Shown here: positions 10,898-23,568 of the stretch, in pieces | Layout: each line of letters starts with the position of its first letter | How positions within the stretch are numbered: the first letter of the stretch is position 1 | Assembly (NCBI GenBank): GCA_031002005.1 | Contig: JARYHS010013631.1 | Span: forward strand, 64,167,832 to 64,231,831 | Direction: 5' to 3' | DNA: 64,000 bases | Source: Vandiemenella viatica | Lineage: Eukaryota > Arthropoda > Insecta > Orthoptera > Morabidae | Translations under genes and position numbers: made by a program | The notes under the pieces: model-generated | Told to the model about the DNA's origin: nothing | Databases searched by the model: none | Seen by the model: only the letters and a program-made list of their open reading frames with translations

Positions 10898-12669
10898 TAG
10901 TTTTGGGGGTTTGATTTAATATTCATAATGCAACCAGCAGAAATCTTGATCATTATAAAATATATCAACCGAATATTACGAAATTAAAAAAAGATTTGTA
11001 CTGTGTGGAAGTAAATGCAGTGTATTCATACTTAACCCAAACCAAAACAACAAGGCCAACATCAAAAGATGATTAGGAGAGTTTAATTATTGTCGGTTAA
11101 CCACACCATTGCCTTGGAAATACTTTGTATTAAATGGTTCAAATGATATTTTTATCTTTTTATGACGTCACCACCTAACTCTAAAATTACAGATTTTGAG
11201 TTTTCCATGAAGTTTCCCTTTGTGATACGTCGGATGTCGTGGCGAAAAGTTTTGATTCAGATATTTCTTCTTGCGTTATTTATTTTTGGATTTCTGTGCA
11301 TCACGGAGTTTAACTGATATAGCTAGATCTCTTGCCACATGCAGTTACTGTTACAGAAGGCTACTTACATTTGCGACCCTAGATTGCCGACACTTGTTAC
11401 AGAAATTCTTAAAGTGAACTGTCTCTGCCCAGTTCACTACGAACTGATATGTTCTCCTGCCCCCCTCCTCCCCTCCATTCCTTGCTCTCCGAGCTGACCG
11501 CTGTGTCCAGGTTGACGAGTGTTAAATTTCCCCTTCGCATGTAGGGAGTGGGGATACAGCAGACTGACCTTGAGCCGCCTCTGTTAACTGATCGGGGGTC
11601 AAGAACCCAGAATGCTCGGAAGATAAGCAGAGATTCATAACCAAAACAAAGCATGAATGCGCACAACATACGGTTAATACATTTCACTGAGTACATTGAA
11701 GTGCTTTTAATTACAGTTAACGCTGCCAGTAAATGCTTTCTTCCTGACAACCTGTTAAGAGATTCCCAGACATAAATATCCCATTTAATGATTGCTTCAC
11801 ATATTCAGTGTACATCCTTAAGAGCACTTTGAAACAAAAGCAACGTTAGTTTATTATTGAAGCCATATGCGGTTCACTGAAGTAATAACATTAAAAGAAT
11901 TTTTGCAGCATCTAAGCTGAGGCATATATACTGACAATAATCCTCAAACTGCCACACGTAGGGTGACCTGTTCCTTTATTCCATCTCTCTTATATTGTTT
12001 GTATGCACATATATGCGACAAATGTCATTTCGGTTCACAATGGAGATCGTGAAAACACGTGCCAGTTCGTGCTGGCAGAATACCACCAGGTGAAAGTTTC
12101 TTCCACTACTTCGAATCGTAATCGCTAACCGCTGGTGGAGCACCCTCACAATTTGTACTTCAGAAATTTTGGCCACAGTGTACTGTTTCCCAAGATCAAA
12201 GTGTTAAAAGGGATAAGGTTTTATCAGATCTAATAACGTCATAAATATTTATGTAACAGTCAGTTATTGTGCATGTTGTAGAACATTTTTCTCCTTTGTT
12301 ACAAGCCTTTATCTCCCTTCATAATTAACTGAAATTATTGAATGAGGTGTCATTTTAAAGCTTATGGTCTCCACTTGGGTCATATCATATTTTAAGAAAG
12401 TAAATTTTCGGAATTCGACCCTTGAAGGGAAAAAGTATTAATGTTTCTGCATCATGTTTTTGTGGAAACAGCTTCGTTTCATTTCATATGTTATAATTCA
12501 ATATAATTACTATTTTTGTATTCTTGTGTCACGAAAAACAGTAACAACTTTTCATGAAGATGATAGTGAACAAGGAAAGCCAATAAACTGCGATGACTGA
12601 AGAAGTTAGTTAGATGTGTATTATTTCTGCGATGATTAGCCATATATTTTTCATAACATTACGTTTTGG
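10898..12669. other. no recognised gene
   Basis: AT-rich. Open frames on minus at 11750-11409 (113 aa) and 12176-11976 (66 aa) show no known domain and no splice context. A G/C-richer patch lies at about 11400-11620. Nothing else recognised. Confidence 0.25.
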
Positions 12670-13880
12670 ATTAGTGCTAGTTTGCAGGATTGGAATTGGT
12701 CCACTCAACACACCATGCTTCGTTTATATTGAGTTTATTTTCGACCAGCATCCCACCAAACTTTCATGTTGAATTTAATTTGTTTTGTGTTTGACATAGG
12801 CATTCCTGATGCAATTGAAGTTGTGGGTTCTTGAAAAATTCTGCCATTCCATTTTTTAAAGCCACTTGTCTTCAGAGATTTGGTAGGGGAGGAGGACGTT
12901 ACAAAGTACATGTAGCCATTCTGTAGATGCAGATTTTACAGTTCCAGAAATTGTTTTTATTTTGACGTTTAGATGAGTGTGATCATTTTGTGTGATTGCT
13001 GTTTATGCATACTTGACTGCAGTATTCAGCGGATGTGTATACTAGGGTAAGATTCGATGTTCTGAGAGCTGCTACATGTGCTCTACAACCCGTTCCATAA
13101 AGTTTGTGAAGAATGTTATTTCGGGTTTTGACCTTTGCTGTTTTTTTATTGTTATGTTCTTTGTATGTTAATGACTGATTCAGAACTACACCCATATACT
13201 TTGTGTGAGGACTGTACTTCAGCAATTGGTTTCTGCGTTTAATTTGATTCTATAGTGGGTTTGTCTATTGTTTAGGCGAAGTCAGCTGCCATCTGTCTTA
13301 TTTATATTTAATTTCAGGTGCCATGTGTTGAAGTTTTCATTTTGTGAAGCTCACATGTGAGAATTTCTTCAGATGTTTTGAAGCCCCTAGATTGTACTGC
13401 CACTACTATATCGTCAGCGTGTATAAATTTATTTGTAGCGGTGGATGACAAGTCTGCGTTGCAGATGTTGATGGGTGGTGGAGCAAGGGCTGATCTTTGT
13501 GGTAGCCCGTTGTTTAATCTATAGTATTTGCTTCAGTTTCCATTCGGATGAACTTTGACTGCATAGCATGTAATTCAGTAGAAAGACAATCGCCTTGCAT
13601 GGGATAACAATCAGGAGTTTCAGAATCATTCCCTTTTTCCAGACTGTGTAATAGACTTCAGCCAAATGTATGAACACTACCAGTGTCTTATTGGAATCCG
13701 TTTTCGATATGGTTGGTGAGCGCCATTACCTGGTAGCAGAAAATTCGGCTTGGTAGAAATCCTGCCTGCTCTGTTGGTATGTAGTCAAGATAGTTTTCTG
13801 AGATTCTGTTGTTAATAACTCTCGCCAGTTACTTGTAGCATAAACTCAATAGAGCTATTGGTAGGTAATCTTCTGTGATG
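12670..13880 (-). pseudogene. jockey-type LINE reverse transcriptase remnant
   Basis: Minus-strand decayed RT. Conceptual pieces in order are EQAGF followed by VMALTNHIENGFQ (about 13790-13690), NGLPQRSALAPPP (about 13510-13480; usual family form NGLPQGS), a degenerated YADD box read as HADDIVVAVQS (about 13430), then the 80-aa frame 13225-12983 with the thumb/C-terminal region and SAEYCSQVCINSNHTK. The tail region near 12850 still resembles the WNKYQNNPQ-like part of jockey ORF2. Several frameshifts and stops; not functional. The family assignment rests on SAEYC and NGLP. Confidence 0.75.
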
Positions 13881-15477
13881 TATCCAGTTTTGCTGCAGTT
13901 TTAAACTGTTTTAATGCCCAAACTAATACTCAACTAAGTTATTGAGATTCCAAAACTTGTATACGGTTATGTAACTTGTCGATAACACGTTACATAATAC
14001 ATTTATATTGCTTCTTAGTTTCGTTGCAGTGTCAAAATACAGTGTTCAACACATCATTTTTGACGGGCTTACAAGATATTTATTTTTATAGTCTATTCGA
14101 TTAAATGAATTGCCGGAAGACGGAAATAAAAGTATGTATAATGTTTAAATTAAAATATTAATTATTAGTTGCTTTTTATTTGTGATAAAATACATGTGAA
14201 TATTTACAGTGAGTCAAATTTAGATTGCGACAGGGAATGTATTCGTTCACGGATAATAGAAGCAAAATTTTTTAAGAGCAATATTAGATCGAAATGCAGG
14301 AAGACCAGAATGAAAGTTGACACAATTTTTTACAAAACAGTTCACGGTGAATTCAGTATTATAAATAATTTAAACTGCTTTCATAAGCGCCGAGTTACTG
14401 AAGTTATTACTTCATACGGATGAAAGAAGTTCCGTATTTATCGTGTTGAATGAGGCCTGAATAAAACCAATATCATGCCGTATAGCAAAAGCTTTAGGAT
14501 TCCTAATTTATTTTTAATTTCATTGGTTCCCTAATTCTGTCATCATTACTTCAGACTGTATCGCTGTGTAAACTGCAACTGAAAAATGTACAAAATTACA
14601 AAATAAGGTTATGAGCATTCCATAGCAACAATTCTATTTACTTAGACAACTTAGAAGAAATGAACTGCCATAACATTCCCTTAACCCTTCATTTTTCACG
14701 GACTTAGAGGCTTTTAGAATTATAAACTGCCTAGACAGCGGATAGTATTGATATGTCAGAACTTTAGAATATAACTCTGCCCTTTAATAAAAAGAAAATT
14801 GGTTTGTAAATCAGCAATGTGGATTCAAGAGAGATTATTAATTTCGATCTCAGTTACATATATGAATTGTCAGTTGAAATGTAGTTGATAGTGTAGTGAA
14901 GGATATTTGACAGACTGAGCCATTGAATGATTGGATAAAACAATTGACTGGCCGGGTGAAAGAATTCTTCAATCAAAAACAGTTAAGGTACAAAACGCAG
15001 TATCGAAAGAGATGTTCTCAGGAATGACGAACGTAGAGGATCCGCTTTCCTGCATGTCCTGGTTCTATTATATGCATCACAATGCTTATGCCACCTAAGT
15101 AAGGACCTTCCGGTTTCTAAACTTCTCTATATTTCAGTTAATGAGGAGTCATTTTGTCCAACTGTTTTTCGAAGGGCAGTGTTAAATTTTGGATGTAAGT
15201 GTTTCCTCAGTTTCTCGAATTTTCGTATTTGGATTATGTCATTTACTACGAAGCAGTGTTGTTAACAACGCGACGTAATCGAAAACGTGGCAAATCATTG
15301 AAATTTATATCACTTGAATTATTTTTTTTAAAGTAGACTCATTGTTCGCTTGCTTGCTGTGGTTATGTCACAAACGGAATTTATGTTTCTTGCTGCCTCG
15401 AGCGCTATCTCCGAGTTTAAAAGCGTTGGAGAATTTATTCTTATTTTTATAATGCTGGGAACGAGTTATATCTCAAT
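13881..15477. other. no recognised gene
   Basis: AT-rich. An 84-aa open frame at plus 14169-14423 has no known domain. No transposon ends recognised. Confidence 0.25.
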
Positions 15478-15600
15478 AATAACTGGATGACCCGTTCGAA
15501 AATTTTGCGAATACAATGAATAGTGAGGTTGGTGGTTTGTAGTAGGATGATATAAGAACCATCTCATTTGTAGAAATTGTTTATTTGTTTAATATAGATC
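15478..15600 (+). repeat. dispersed repeat shared with 20758-20850
   Basis: A block beginning GATGACCCGTTCGAAA and containing GGTTTGTAGTAGGATGA has a diverged direct copy near 20758 (GACCCGTGCGAATAAAATAC ... GTTTGTAGTAGGTTTGA). It is non-coding and of unknown family; its position next to Helitron sequence suggests a related element. Confidence 0.5.
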
Positions 15601-15668
15601 GTACATAACAAAATACTTACAAAATAATACGAAACAATAACGAAAAACGTTTGGACGCGTAAAACATA

Positions 15669-16932
15669 TCTATACTAATATTATAAAGCTGAAGAGTTTG
15701 TTTGTTTGTTTGTTTGAACGCGATAATCTCAGGAACTACTGGTTCGAATTGAAAAATTCTTATTGTGTTGAATAGACCATTTATCGAGGAAGGCTTTAAG
15801 CTATATAACATCACGCTGCGACTAATAGGAGCGAAGAAACAATGGAAAATGTGGAAAAAACGGGGAAAATTATTCATCTTTGAGGGCTTCTGTTGCGTGC
15901 GCTGCGAAAACGGTTCAAGATACCAAAAAAAAATATGTATTAAAGGATTATTCCTCTTGAAATTATGGATAAAAGGATCAATTACTACTATACATACTGC
16001 TATAATATCTAAATTTCTGTTGATGGAACCAATATATCCTCAAAACAAAATCAATATTCAAAGAGTTAAGTTCTCTTTTTTTTTTAAAGATTTTTTTCCA
16101 GGTATTCAATGCAAATCAAAATATTCATTTTTAGTATTGCAATTTTTTTAACGGAAATTAACGTTCTTGGGCCGCTTATGTATTTATTTGCTGTTTAGAT
16201 GTTAATATTTTTTGTTGTTGATATTTAGTCTATTCCGTCAATGTATTGCTAATATTTTGACATTTTGAGCTTCCATTAATTAAAACTAAATTAATTTTTA
16301 TTCGCGAGATAAAAAATTAGTAATTTTAAGAGATGCTGGGTAAACGAAATTCAAATCTTTCAAAGAAATGTAAGAAAACTAGGGCTATGAAAACAGCCAA
16401 AACCTAGGAGACAAATCCCCAATATTTATATACGGATATATTAAACTGAAAATACTCCTAACAAACAGAATATTTTTATTGTTTTAAAAATTCAGAGAGG
16501 TAGTTGTGAAACATGAATAAATTTTTGTTAGTTTATTGCAATATTTATTACTACTATTACTAATAAAAATAGCTCTAAAATAAATTGTATGGTCGTACTG
16601 AGCTGGTGACAAGGCTTCTTTACGTCTCCGCCATCAGCCCCTTTAGTATCCTCTTAACATAACCCAGTAAACCTACCGAACATATAGGACCCACAGTTCA
16701 ACACGGAATCAGAAATCATTGAGCATTCTGGCGTAATTCACATCACACAACAACCTGTGCCAGATGTGAAGGTCGAGCTAAGGACCTTTGAAAATCCTCG
16801 CCGAGACTGTGATTCAAGCTGGGGACTTTTCTATCTCCAGTTGACGCCCTAACCACTGAACAACCACACCTCTCAAGAAAATCTTATATTACAACACTCT
16901 TGAACGCTGACGAAGTCGCGGGTAACCGCTAG
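15669..16932 (+). mobile_element. non-autonomous Helitron with both termini
   Basis: Starts TCTATACTAATATTATAAAG, preceded by A. It ends with a short GC hairpin (GCGGGTAACCGC, about 16919-16930) followed by CTAG at 16929-16932 and a flanking T. TC...CTRR ends inserted between A and T, with a subterminal hairpin, are the hallmarks of Helitrons; there is no target duplication. The interior (AT-rich, open frame 15765-16151 plus) contains no Rep or helicase domain, so it is a passive copy. GTTTGTTTGTTTGTTTG lies close to the 5' end. Confidence 0.82.
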
Positions 16933-18079
16933 TGTATGATAAAACGTCACTGAACTTACAACGAGTCTGAAGAAAATATACACACAGCATATTCATCTAT
17001 CTGTGATATGTGTTGCTGTGATCATAGACCGTGAGCAAATATTGCAAGTAAAATGTTTACATACGAATTGTATAACAAAACATAAATGTTTCTATAAATG
17101 AAAAAAAATATCCGGAAAGCAATTTATTGTACAAAAAACATACAGTTTATTGATATCTCTGTGATACGTAGAGCTGTTATCTATTTGTAACGTGCTTTAT
17201 CTTTGTCGAGGGTAGTGAAACACAGTGTTAATATCTCTGTGATATATGCTGCTATTTAACGGCTTGGCTCTGAACTGTCTCATATGCACGACTCCCCTTA
17301 AGGGACAGGAACGATAGCACTATCGTATAATTGTTTGAAAGGTCTGTAGGCTCGAACTTGGTAAAATACAAACTATTTGATCCTTGAAGTTCACTCTCCA
17401 AAATTTGAAGAATTCCTGTTAGCTTCGAAAGCATCACGTGTTTTTTTTTTTTTAATTTTTACTTATTGAGGCTGGACATTCATAATGTAATCTTTAGTTA
17501 TAGTGTCTGTAACGGCCAGAGAACTTAATACAGATTCCAGATTATTAAACAGTAAGGCCTGATGTACACTTTAAACAACCTAGTAACTCACGTTTTTAAC
17601 TATGAAACTCTACGAAAAGCAAAATTAATTATTGTATTATGGCAATTAATTTGGTAGCTGTTGCTTAGCTACTAAATTGTGGACCTAACCTCGAATTTCT
17701 TGTAATGATATCTCTGGTAGCTGTTAATTTTCTAGCGAAGGCTGACACGTGTCACCGTTTTCCAACCAGCAGCTATCGAGGTAAGTGAGTGAGCTTAGGA
17801 AATAACATAGTAGATGATAAAAGAGATGTTAGGTTACCTTGTAACATGTAGTTTCCAGATGACAGACAAACAACGTAATCTATACGAAGCGGAGGTGAAC
17901 TAGAGAGACAGGAATTTTGAATTGTAAAAAACGTTCATTGTATTTACAGAAACAATTTTTCGCAAATGTATTTTACCTTCACATCTTGCAGTGTTGGTTT
18001 TCTTTTATTACCCAAATAAAAAGATATTTTCGATACAGCGTTTGAAAACGATCTATGTAAATCCGATATAAACAGTCAG
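16933..18079. other. no recognised gene; one possible microexon
   Basis: Mostly AT-rich sequence with nothing recognised. The exception is 17736-17780 (plus), a 45-nt open interval between TTAATTTTCTAG and GTAAGTGAGT, which is listed separately as a hypothesis. Confidence 0.25.
17736..17780 (+). other. possible 45-nt microexon (hypothesis)
   Basis: Bounded by an AG after a T-rich stretch and by GAG followed by the strong donor GTAAGT. It is 15 codons, phase 0 on both sides, and would encode RRLTRVTVFQPAAIE. No neighbouring exon or known family is visible. Chance occurrence of such signals is common in 64 kb, so confidence is low. Confidence 0.15.
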
Positions 18080-18390
18080 GCAAGCGGCTTGATACAAAAA
18101 TGGAGCGGAAATAAATTTCTATGACCAATGTCACCATACTGATGATATTGCTTTGTTTGAGGAAAAGAGTAAAGCTACGGAAACATTACTAAATGCCGTA
18201 GAAGCATATTGACAGACTAATTTGGACTAAACAAAAGGAAGGTAAGTGTGATGAAGTATAGCAGATATAAAAACCGTAGGATACAGGCAGGTGCAGTAGA
18301 AAAAGTGAAATCCTGGTGTTAGGATATAAAATCAGAAGAGATGATGCGGAAACAGCAGTGCACAACTTCTAATCGTCAGATTGTGTGAGG
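18080..18390 (+). pseudogene. RTE-like LINE reverse transcriptase remnant
   Basis: Contains DDIALFEEKSKATETLLNAV from 18141, the catalytic box region of an RTE-like RT, where the usual YADD is decayed to HTDD, followed by a decayed palm region (KVSVMKYSRYKNRRIQAG, in shifted frames). Short and frame-broken; no element ends seen. Confidence 0.6.
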
Positions 18391-19094
18391 AAGGCCATGG
18401 TCATATCCCAAACCTTTCCGTAACCCGTACAAAGTCAGTAAATAATTTAGCACGGCCATACAAGATGGGTACCGTGAAACTTAGTCCCGACGGCTGAGTG
18501 AAAGAATTTCAACGTTCCACGCAACTCACTTCTGTCGTGGCCGCTTAACGTAGTCCGTTAACTCTATCAAATAAAGAGGAACCGAACCACGGAACGCCCT
18601 ATCGTATTTTACACGAATTAAGCAAAGTCCCCCCCGAAGCGAAGTCGAGCTTTAAGGCCCGTAATTTTTTTTTTTTTGTCGCGGTGACACACACAGACTG
18701 GACTATTTGAGTTCTGTAATTGAGGACGAAAACAGCTTGGTCACGATGTTGGATGTTAAGTGTAACTTAATTTGCTCAAAGATCCATGATTTAAGAGACG
18801 TTTTTAAATGGGGACTCTGTGTGGAGTTAGGAATCTCTTAGTTCTTTTCCAGCGCACTCGGGGAGCTCGGCCTCGACTTCGTCCTTCGGCCCTAATTGCC
18901 CCGCGTGCTGGACCGCATGCTGATAGACATCCATTACCGGCACACGCCGCCAGACACACCACTTAATCTCTCCCACACTGCCGACCCTAATACTGCGTCC
19001 AGAAGTCACTGGATACTCACGTTAGGGGAACTTCTAATTTTTTTTTGATAACCAGGTCTTGATCCTGGTTTATAGCGTTTCATTTGAACAAGGA
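18391..19094. other. no recognised gene; GC-rich patch 18830-19010
   Basis: Holds a T-run (about 18665-18677) and a GC-rich patch with a 60-aa minus frame (19009-18827) of unknown nature. No paired splice sites could be fitted to that frame. Confidence 0.25.
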
Positions 19095-20690
19095 AACTCT
19101 CACTTTAATTTAATTTAATTGCAATGGAGCACAGGCTCCGATGGCAATTTTCATACACACCTATCCTCCCCCTATCTGCACACACCTACATTTGCCCCCT
19201 ACAAATTTTAACTTTAAATTCTTTCAACGTTTCCGGTAAGTTATTCATCATTTCCCTTAGTAACACATTCCAGTCCCTGACACCCTAACCTAAAAAAGAG
19301 AATCATCCCGCAGCCTTGTGCCTGAAATCTACTGCCAGCTTGTGATCATGTTCACCTTTTCCCTTCTATGCACTTATTTTCATACTTACACCAATATATT
19401 TCCATGCTTCATCGCCAGTATACGCACTGTACACTCCCATGACTCTCCTCATCCTCCTCCTGTATAGCAATCAATCTCATTCCAGCTCCTTTATCTGTCA
19501 CCGATTGCATTCTGCGATAATTTCCGGAAACAATTCTAGCAGCCCCTTTTTACACCCTCCCCAACTCCTGTATTTTATACGCGAAATGAGGGTCCTATAC
19601 TACACTACCATATTCGAGCAATGGTCTGACCAAAGTTTCGTAACCCAGTTCCTTTACTTCTCTCATACATTCCCTCAACACTCTCTCCAACAAGTACAGA
19701 ATATTGAAACCTTTTCCTACCACCTTTTCCAATGTGTCCTGCCCAGTGAAGCTTGTTATCAAATGTAATGCCAAGATGTTTACATTTCAAGTCTTCAGCA
19801 AGAAATTCTTTCCCAGCCTTATAATCATAATTAACCTTTTGTTTTTTAATTGTGTATCTAATAAGCTGACACTTCCTTGTGCATTTATCTTTATCCCATG
19901 TTTACCAATCCAACTAGATATCCAGTCCAGATCACCATGCAACTGTTTTCAATCCTCAACCGTTTTGATCGTTTTATATAGCATTATGTCATCTGCAAAC
20001 AATCTAATTTCAGATAGTAAATAATCAACACAATTATTCATTAGAATAATGAATAGCAATGGTCCCAATATGCTACCCTGCGGCACTCCCATTTTTACTT
20101 CAAATTCTTTTGATAACTTTCTGTTGTTTACCTTTTAAAAATTCTCCTACCCAGCAAATCATTTTCTCATCCACTCCAATAGTTTTTACCTTATTTACTA
20201 CCATTTTGTGGCTCACTCTGTCAAACGCCTTTGACAGATCTAGTGCTACACTATCAATTTGGCTTCCCTTGTCCATTTCATCTGAAATATCTTGCATATA
20301 TCCCACCATCTGACATTCGCATGAATATCCTTGCCTGAACTCATGTTGCTTACTTGAAAACCACTTACGTTCCTCACATATATTTCTGATGTGGTTGCAT
20401 ATCAATATTTTCATTAATTTACCTACCACTGATGTCAAACTGATTGGCCCGTAATTCTCAACTCTATTTCTTACCCCTCCTTTATGTACCGGTATTACTA
20501 TCGCACTTTTCTAGTCCTGTGGTAAGAAGCAAGTATCCAGACTCAATTTAAATAATATTTCAAGATAGGGTACAATGTCACATCCGGCTATCTTTGAGAT
20601 ATCTGTAGTAATATTATCCACACCAGCCCTTTTATGTTTTTCATCTTTCTTATTTCCTTCATGATTTCCTCAGAATGAATTTCAAATGTA
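19095..20690 (-). pseudogene. CR1/L2-like LINE (jockey superfamily), RT to 3' end remnant
   Basis: The longest copy in the window of a family seen six times. A 112-aa frame (20438-20100) carries the RT fingers/palm: SVVGKLMKILICNHIR, FSSKQHEFRQGYSC and ALDLSKAFDRVSHK (motif A). Downstream pieces include a GVPQGSILGPLLF-like block, a decayed FADDIMLY (near 19985) and the C-terminal RPLLEYG ... RAARFVSGNYRR-type region in broken frames (about 19640-19510). The 3' end has a hairpin of GAGC/GCTC type, then GCAATTAAATTAAATTAAAG, a short tandem tail instead of poly(A), as in CR1/L2-like elements. Confidence 0.8.
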
Positions 20691-20699
20691 TACAAATAC

Positions 20700-22130
20700 T
20701 AGATGCTACGTGCGGAAAAATAGCGAGTAAAATTTTTCTGTAGCAACTGTAGCAATACACTGACCCGTGCGAATAAAATACGATGAATAGCGAAGTTGCT
20801 AGTTTGTAGTAGGTTTGAAGAAGAGCCGACTCATTTCAACCAATAGCTTTCTGATTTCATCTGATTGTGCTATCCGGCAGCCCTGTACTTCTACAAAAAC
20901 ATCTTAAGCTTTTCCGTCCCGGAAGCCGAAATGTCATAGACCTCAACGGAATACGACTAATCTGAACAAAACACACACAGAGATATTTGATGTTGCTATC
21001 TACTAGCAATGCTGTCAATCGTTACCGCCAGCGAAGCGTCGGAATTTGGCTCCGAATTGTCTCATACACCTGGCATGGATTCTTACTAGTAATACTTTTG
21101 CCCCTAGGCTTGAATTCCGAATAATTTCTTTCTTAAAATATGGTGTTACCAGAGCGAAGATCTTAAAATTTAAAATGATACCGCAATGATACCTCATTTA
21201 TCGATTTCGGTTAGGTATCAAACAAGATAAATGGCTTCTTAAAAAACAAATTCCTTTCTTAAAATATCTTTACCCCCTTTATCGATTTCGGTTACTAATG
21301 AAGGGATATCAATGACACGTGTCAAAAATCACATTATGGAAATAATGATATTTTTGCACTTTATTGATTGAATTCCGAACAATCCATTTCTTAAAATATA
21401 ATATTACAGCAGTGGAGACTTTAATCTCTATACCAGGGATGGCCAACCCACGGGCCGCTTGCAGCCCGCGGAGGTGTATCATCGTACATAAAATTTAACT
21501 TTCAACGGTGGTAACAGACTTTACAACACTCAGCACCATTCCTTTCGACTTCATACGCATTAACTATATTTTAAATACTTCATTAAATTTTATGTATGTT
21601 TAATTTTAGTGATTTTTTTCCTCCATAAAAATACTGAAGTATTCAGTTTCTAAAATTTGGTCCGGCTGCTGAAAAGGTTGGCCACCACTGCTCTAAACTA
21701 ATATATAATTTCACGATTACGGTTAGTTATCGATGGAGATAAACGGCTCGTGACACAAAAATCCCTTGTAGAAATATTTATATTTTTGCACTTTAAGGGT
21801 CGAATTCCTAAAAATTCATTTCTTTACATACGAAATAACAAAATCCGGGACCTTCATCTTTAAAAGATACATCAGTTTTCTATTTCATTTAGGTATCAAT
21901 GGAGATAAATGGATCGCGCCGGGGAAAAAAAAAACTCGTTTTAGAAATATTGATATTTTAGTTTTTTAAGGTCGAATTTGGAAAAAAATTACTTTCTTAA
22001 AATATGATGTGACCAAAGCGGATACCTTAATAGTTAAAATGATACCTCATTATGTATGAAGGGAGATAATGGCTTGTGACAAAAAAACACCTTTTTAGAA
22101 ATAGTAATGTGATTCTGTCTAACGGTATGG
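20700..22130. repeat. degenerate tandem repeat array, Helitron-like context
   Basis: At least five decayed units share, in order, a CGAATTCC-type start, TTCTTAAAATAT, GATACCTCATTTATCGATTT, GGTATCAATGGAGATAAATG and a GTGACAAAAAA end. The TTCTTAAAATAT anchors fall near 21129, 21256, 21388, 21810 (mutated) and 21993. The spacing is irregular (about 130-185 bp once the MITE at 21434-21690 is removed). The 20758-20850 block at the left repeats sequence found beside the Helitron at 15.5 kb. No protein is encoded. Confidence 0.65.
21434..21690. mobile_element. hAT MITE with 8-bp target duplication (7/8)
   Basis: Ends CAGGGATGGCCAACC (left) and, read inward from the right, CAGTGGTGGCCAACC. Flanks are CTCTATAC (21426-21433) and CTCTAAAC (21691-21698), an 8-bp duplication with one change. 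It has no coding capacity and sits inside the tandem repeat array, so it postdates it. Confidence 0.85.
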
Positions 22131-22254
22131 TTCCAAGCATTTTAAGATCTTTCACTGCGGAATCTACCACTTCAGATCTCTGATTAAGGAAATATGCCTA
22201 AAACTAAAGTTCACGGTTTATGGGAATATCTCTCGTTACTTTCATAATGATTTG

Positions 22255-22540
22255 CTTTCGAGATGTTGCGGCATCGTGTCATTAGTCATTACCATAAGCT
22301 GTCACTTGAAATCGGACATAAGGGAGTTGGAAAATTTCTATTTATAAGTAAGGGAGTCATGGATTGGAATAAATTACGAAGGAACACTTTGCCCAAACCA
22401 CTGAAAGACTTTAAAATTAAAATTCCTGAAGAGCAAAAGGAGAGAATGAGGAGATTGCACTTACAGAATTTAAAACAAAAAACAAGAAATGAAAAAAAGG
22501 TGTATCCTCTCCATTGGTATTAAATTAAATATTAGTCATG
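22255..22540 (+). pseudogene. CR1/L2-like LINE 3' fragment
   Basis: 86-aa frame (22263-22523) with HKLSLEIGHKGVGKFLF and VMDWNKLRR matches the C-terminal HKLALDF...FSFV...VRDWNGL segment of the copy at 54.3 kb. It ends in TATTAAATTAAATA, the family's short repeat tail. This copy is 5' truncated. Confidence 0.65.
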
Positions 22541-23568
22541 TTCATAAAAATGAAACGCCCATGTTGTATGATTTTCTCCTCCCTCATAGGGATATCTTCA
22601 TCAGCAACGAATAGGTAATCATGTTGAAAAAATAATCACCTGATGTTAAAAACAATTTGTAAAATTTGTAATTCATCTTTATCGATAGCGATGCAGTGGT
22701 GGAAAAGACGAAACGGATATTATACTAAACATAATTATAGTAACAGTCATACTGCAGTTTACAGAAAAACATAATGTATTAAGAAATTACACCAAAAATA
22801 GCCTACGACAAAACCGTGCTATTATATTAAATATTTTTTGACGTGATCATGGCTGCACAATATGAATTAACAGACTTTGGCGCTAGAAGCATGAGGCATT
22901 CCATTTCGGAATTTTCAGAAGTGTACAATACATGTGTAATTCCGGCATTACCTCCCGCCAAAGACTATGCAGTGGCCGACGTCGTCTACTTAATGAGCGA
23001 GGCCAGCGTCTGCATCTGTCAGTGTTGACAAACAGGTAGAGGATTCGACCCCGAGAATCACAAATTGGGGATCCCGGCGCATTTCCAGTCCAGAAATTTT
23101 CTGGATGAAATAAATAAGGAAAATTGCTATGAATGATACATCCAAAAACACAAAATTTCCGAACGAAAGTCAGTCGTTTTATCTGTCACTGTCACATTGA
23201 CTTTCTTGTCCGTCATCTTGTTTTTAGTTTTTTGAAGCCTCAAGCTCCAGTCGGGGCTATAATCAGGAACGAGCTTATAAGTATTTATTAACAATCCCTC
23301 CAGCTTCAATTGGGACCACAGACGCTTCCTCGGCAGCAACACACATGTGCAATAAATTAAGAAGCAGTCTGCGTGATCAAACATTGAAAACTAGGTTATT
23401 TTTTGATCGCAATTCGCAGAAAAATTAAAGTGCTATAAGAATTTGACTAATTCATGTTTTAATATGTGAAACTTTTTTTTTATTACTACATGCCTTGTTA
23501 GTATGTAGAAGCCAACTGCCTCCCAAAATTTATAAAGAAGTTTCATGATTGTGTGAATTCAAGTCAGA
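22541..23568. other. nothing firm; weak tRNA-like B box near 23039
   Basis: A GGATTCGACCCC motif near 23040 resembles a pol III B box and may mark a decayed SINE. The open frames at plus 22843-23028 and minus 23384-23127 have no known domain. Confidence 0.25.

Noticed and set aside
18827..19009. 60-aa minus frame in a GC-rich patch as a host exon
   Set aside because: The only good donor (GTGAGT near 19012) lies upstream of the frame, so no valid exon could be built.
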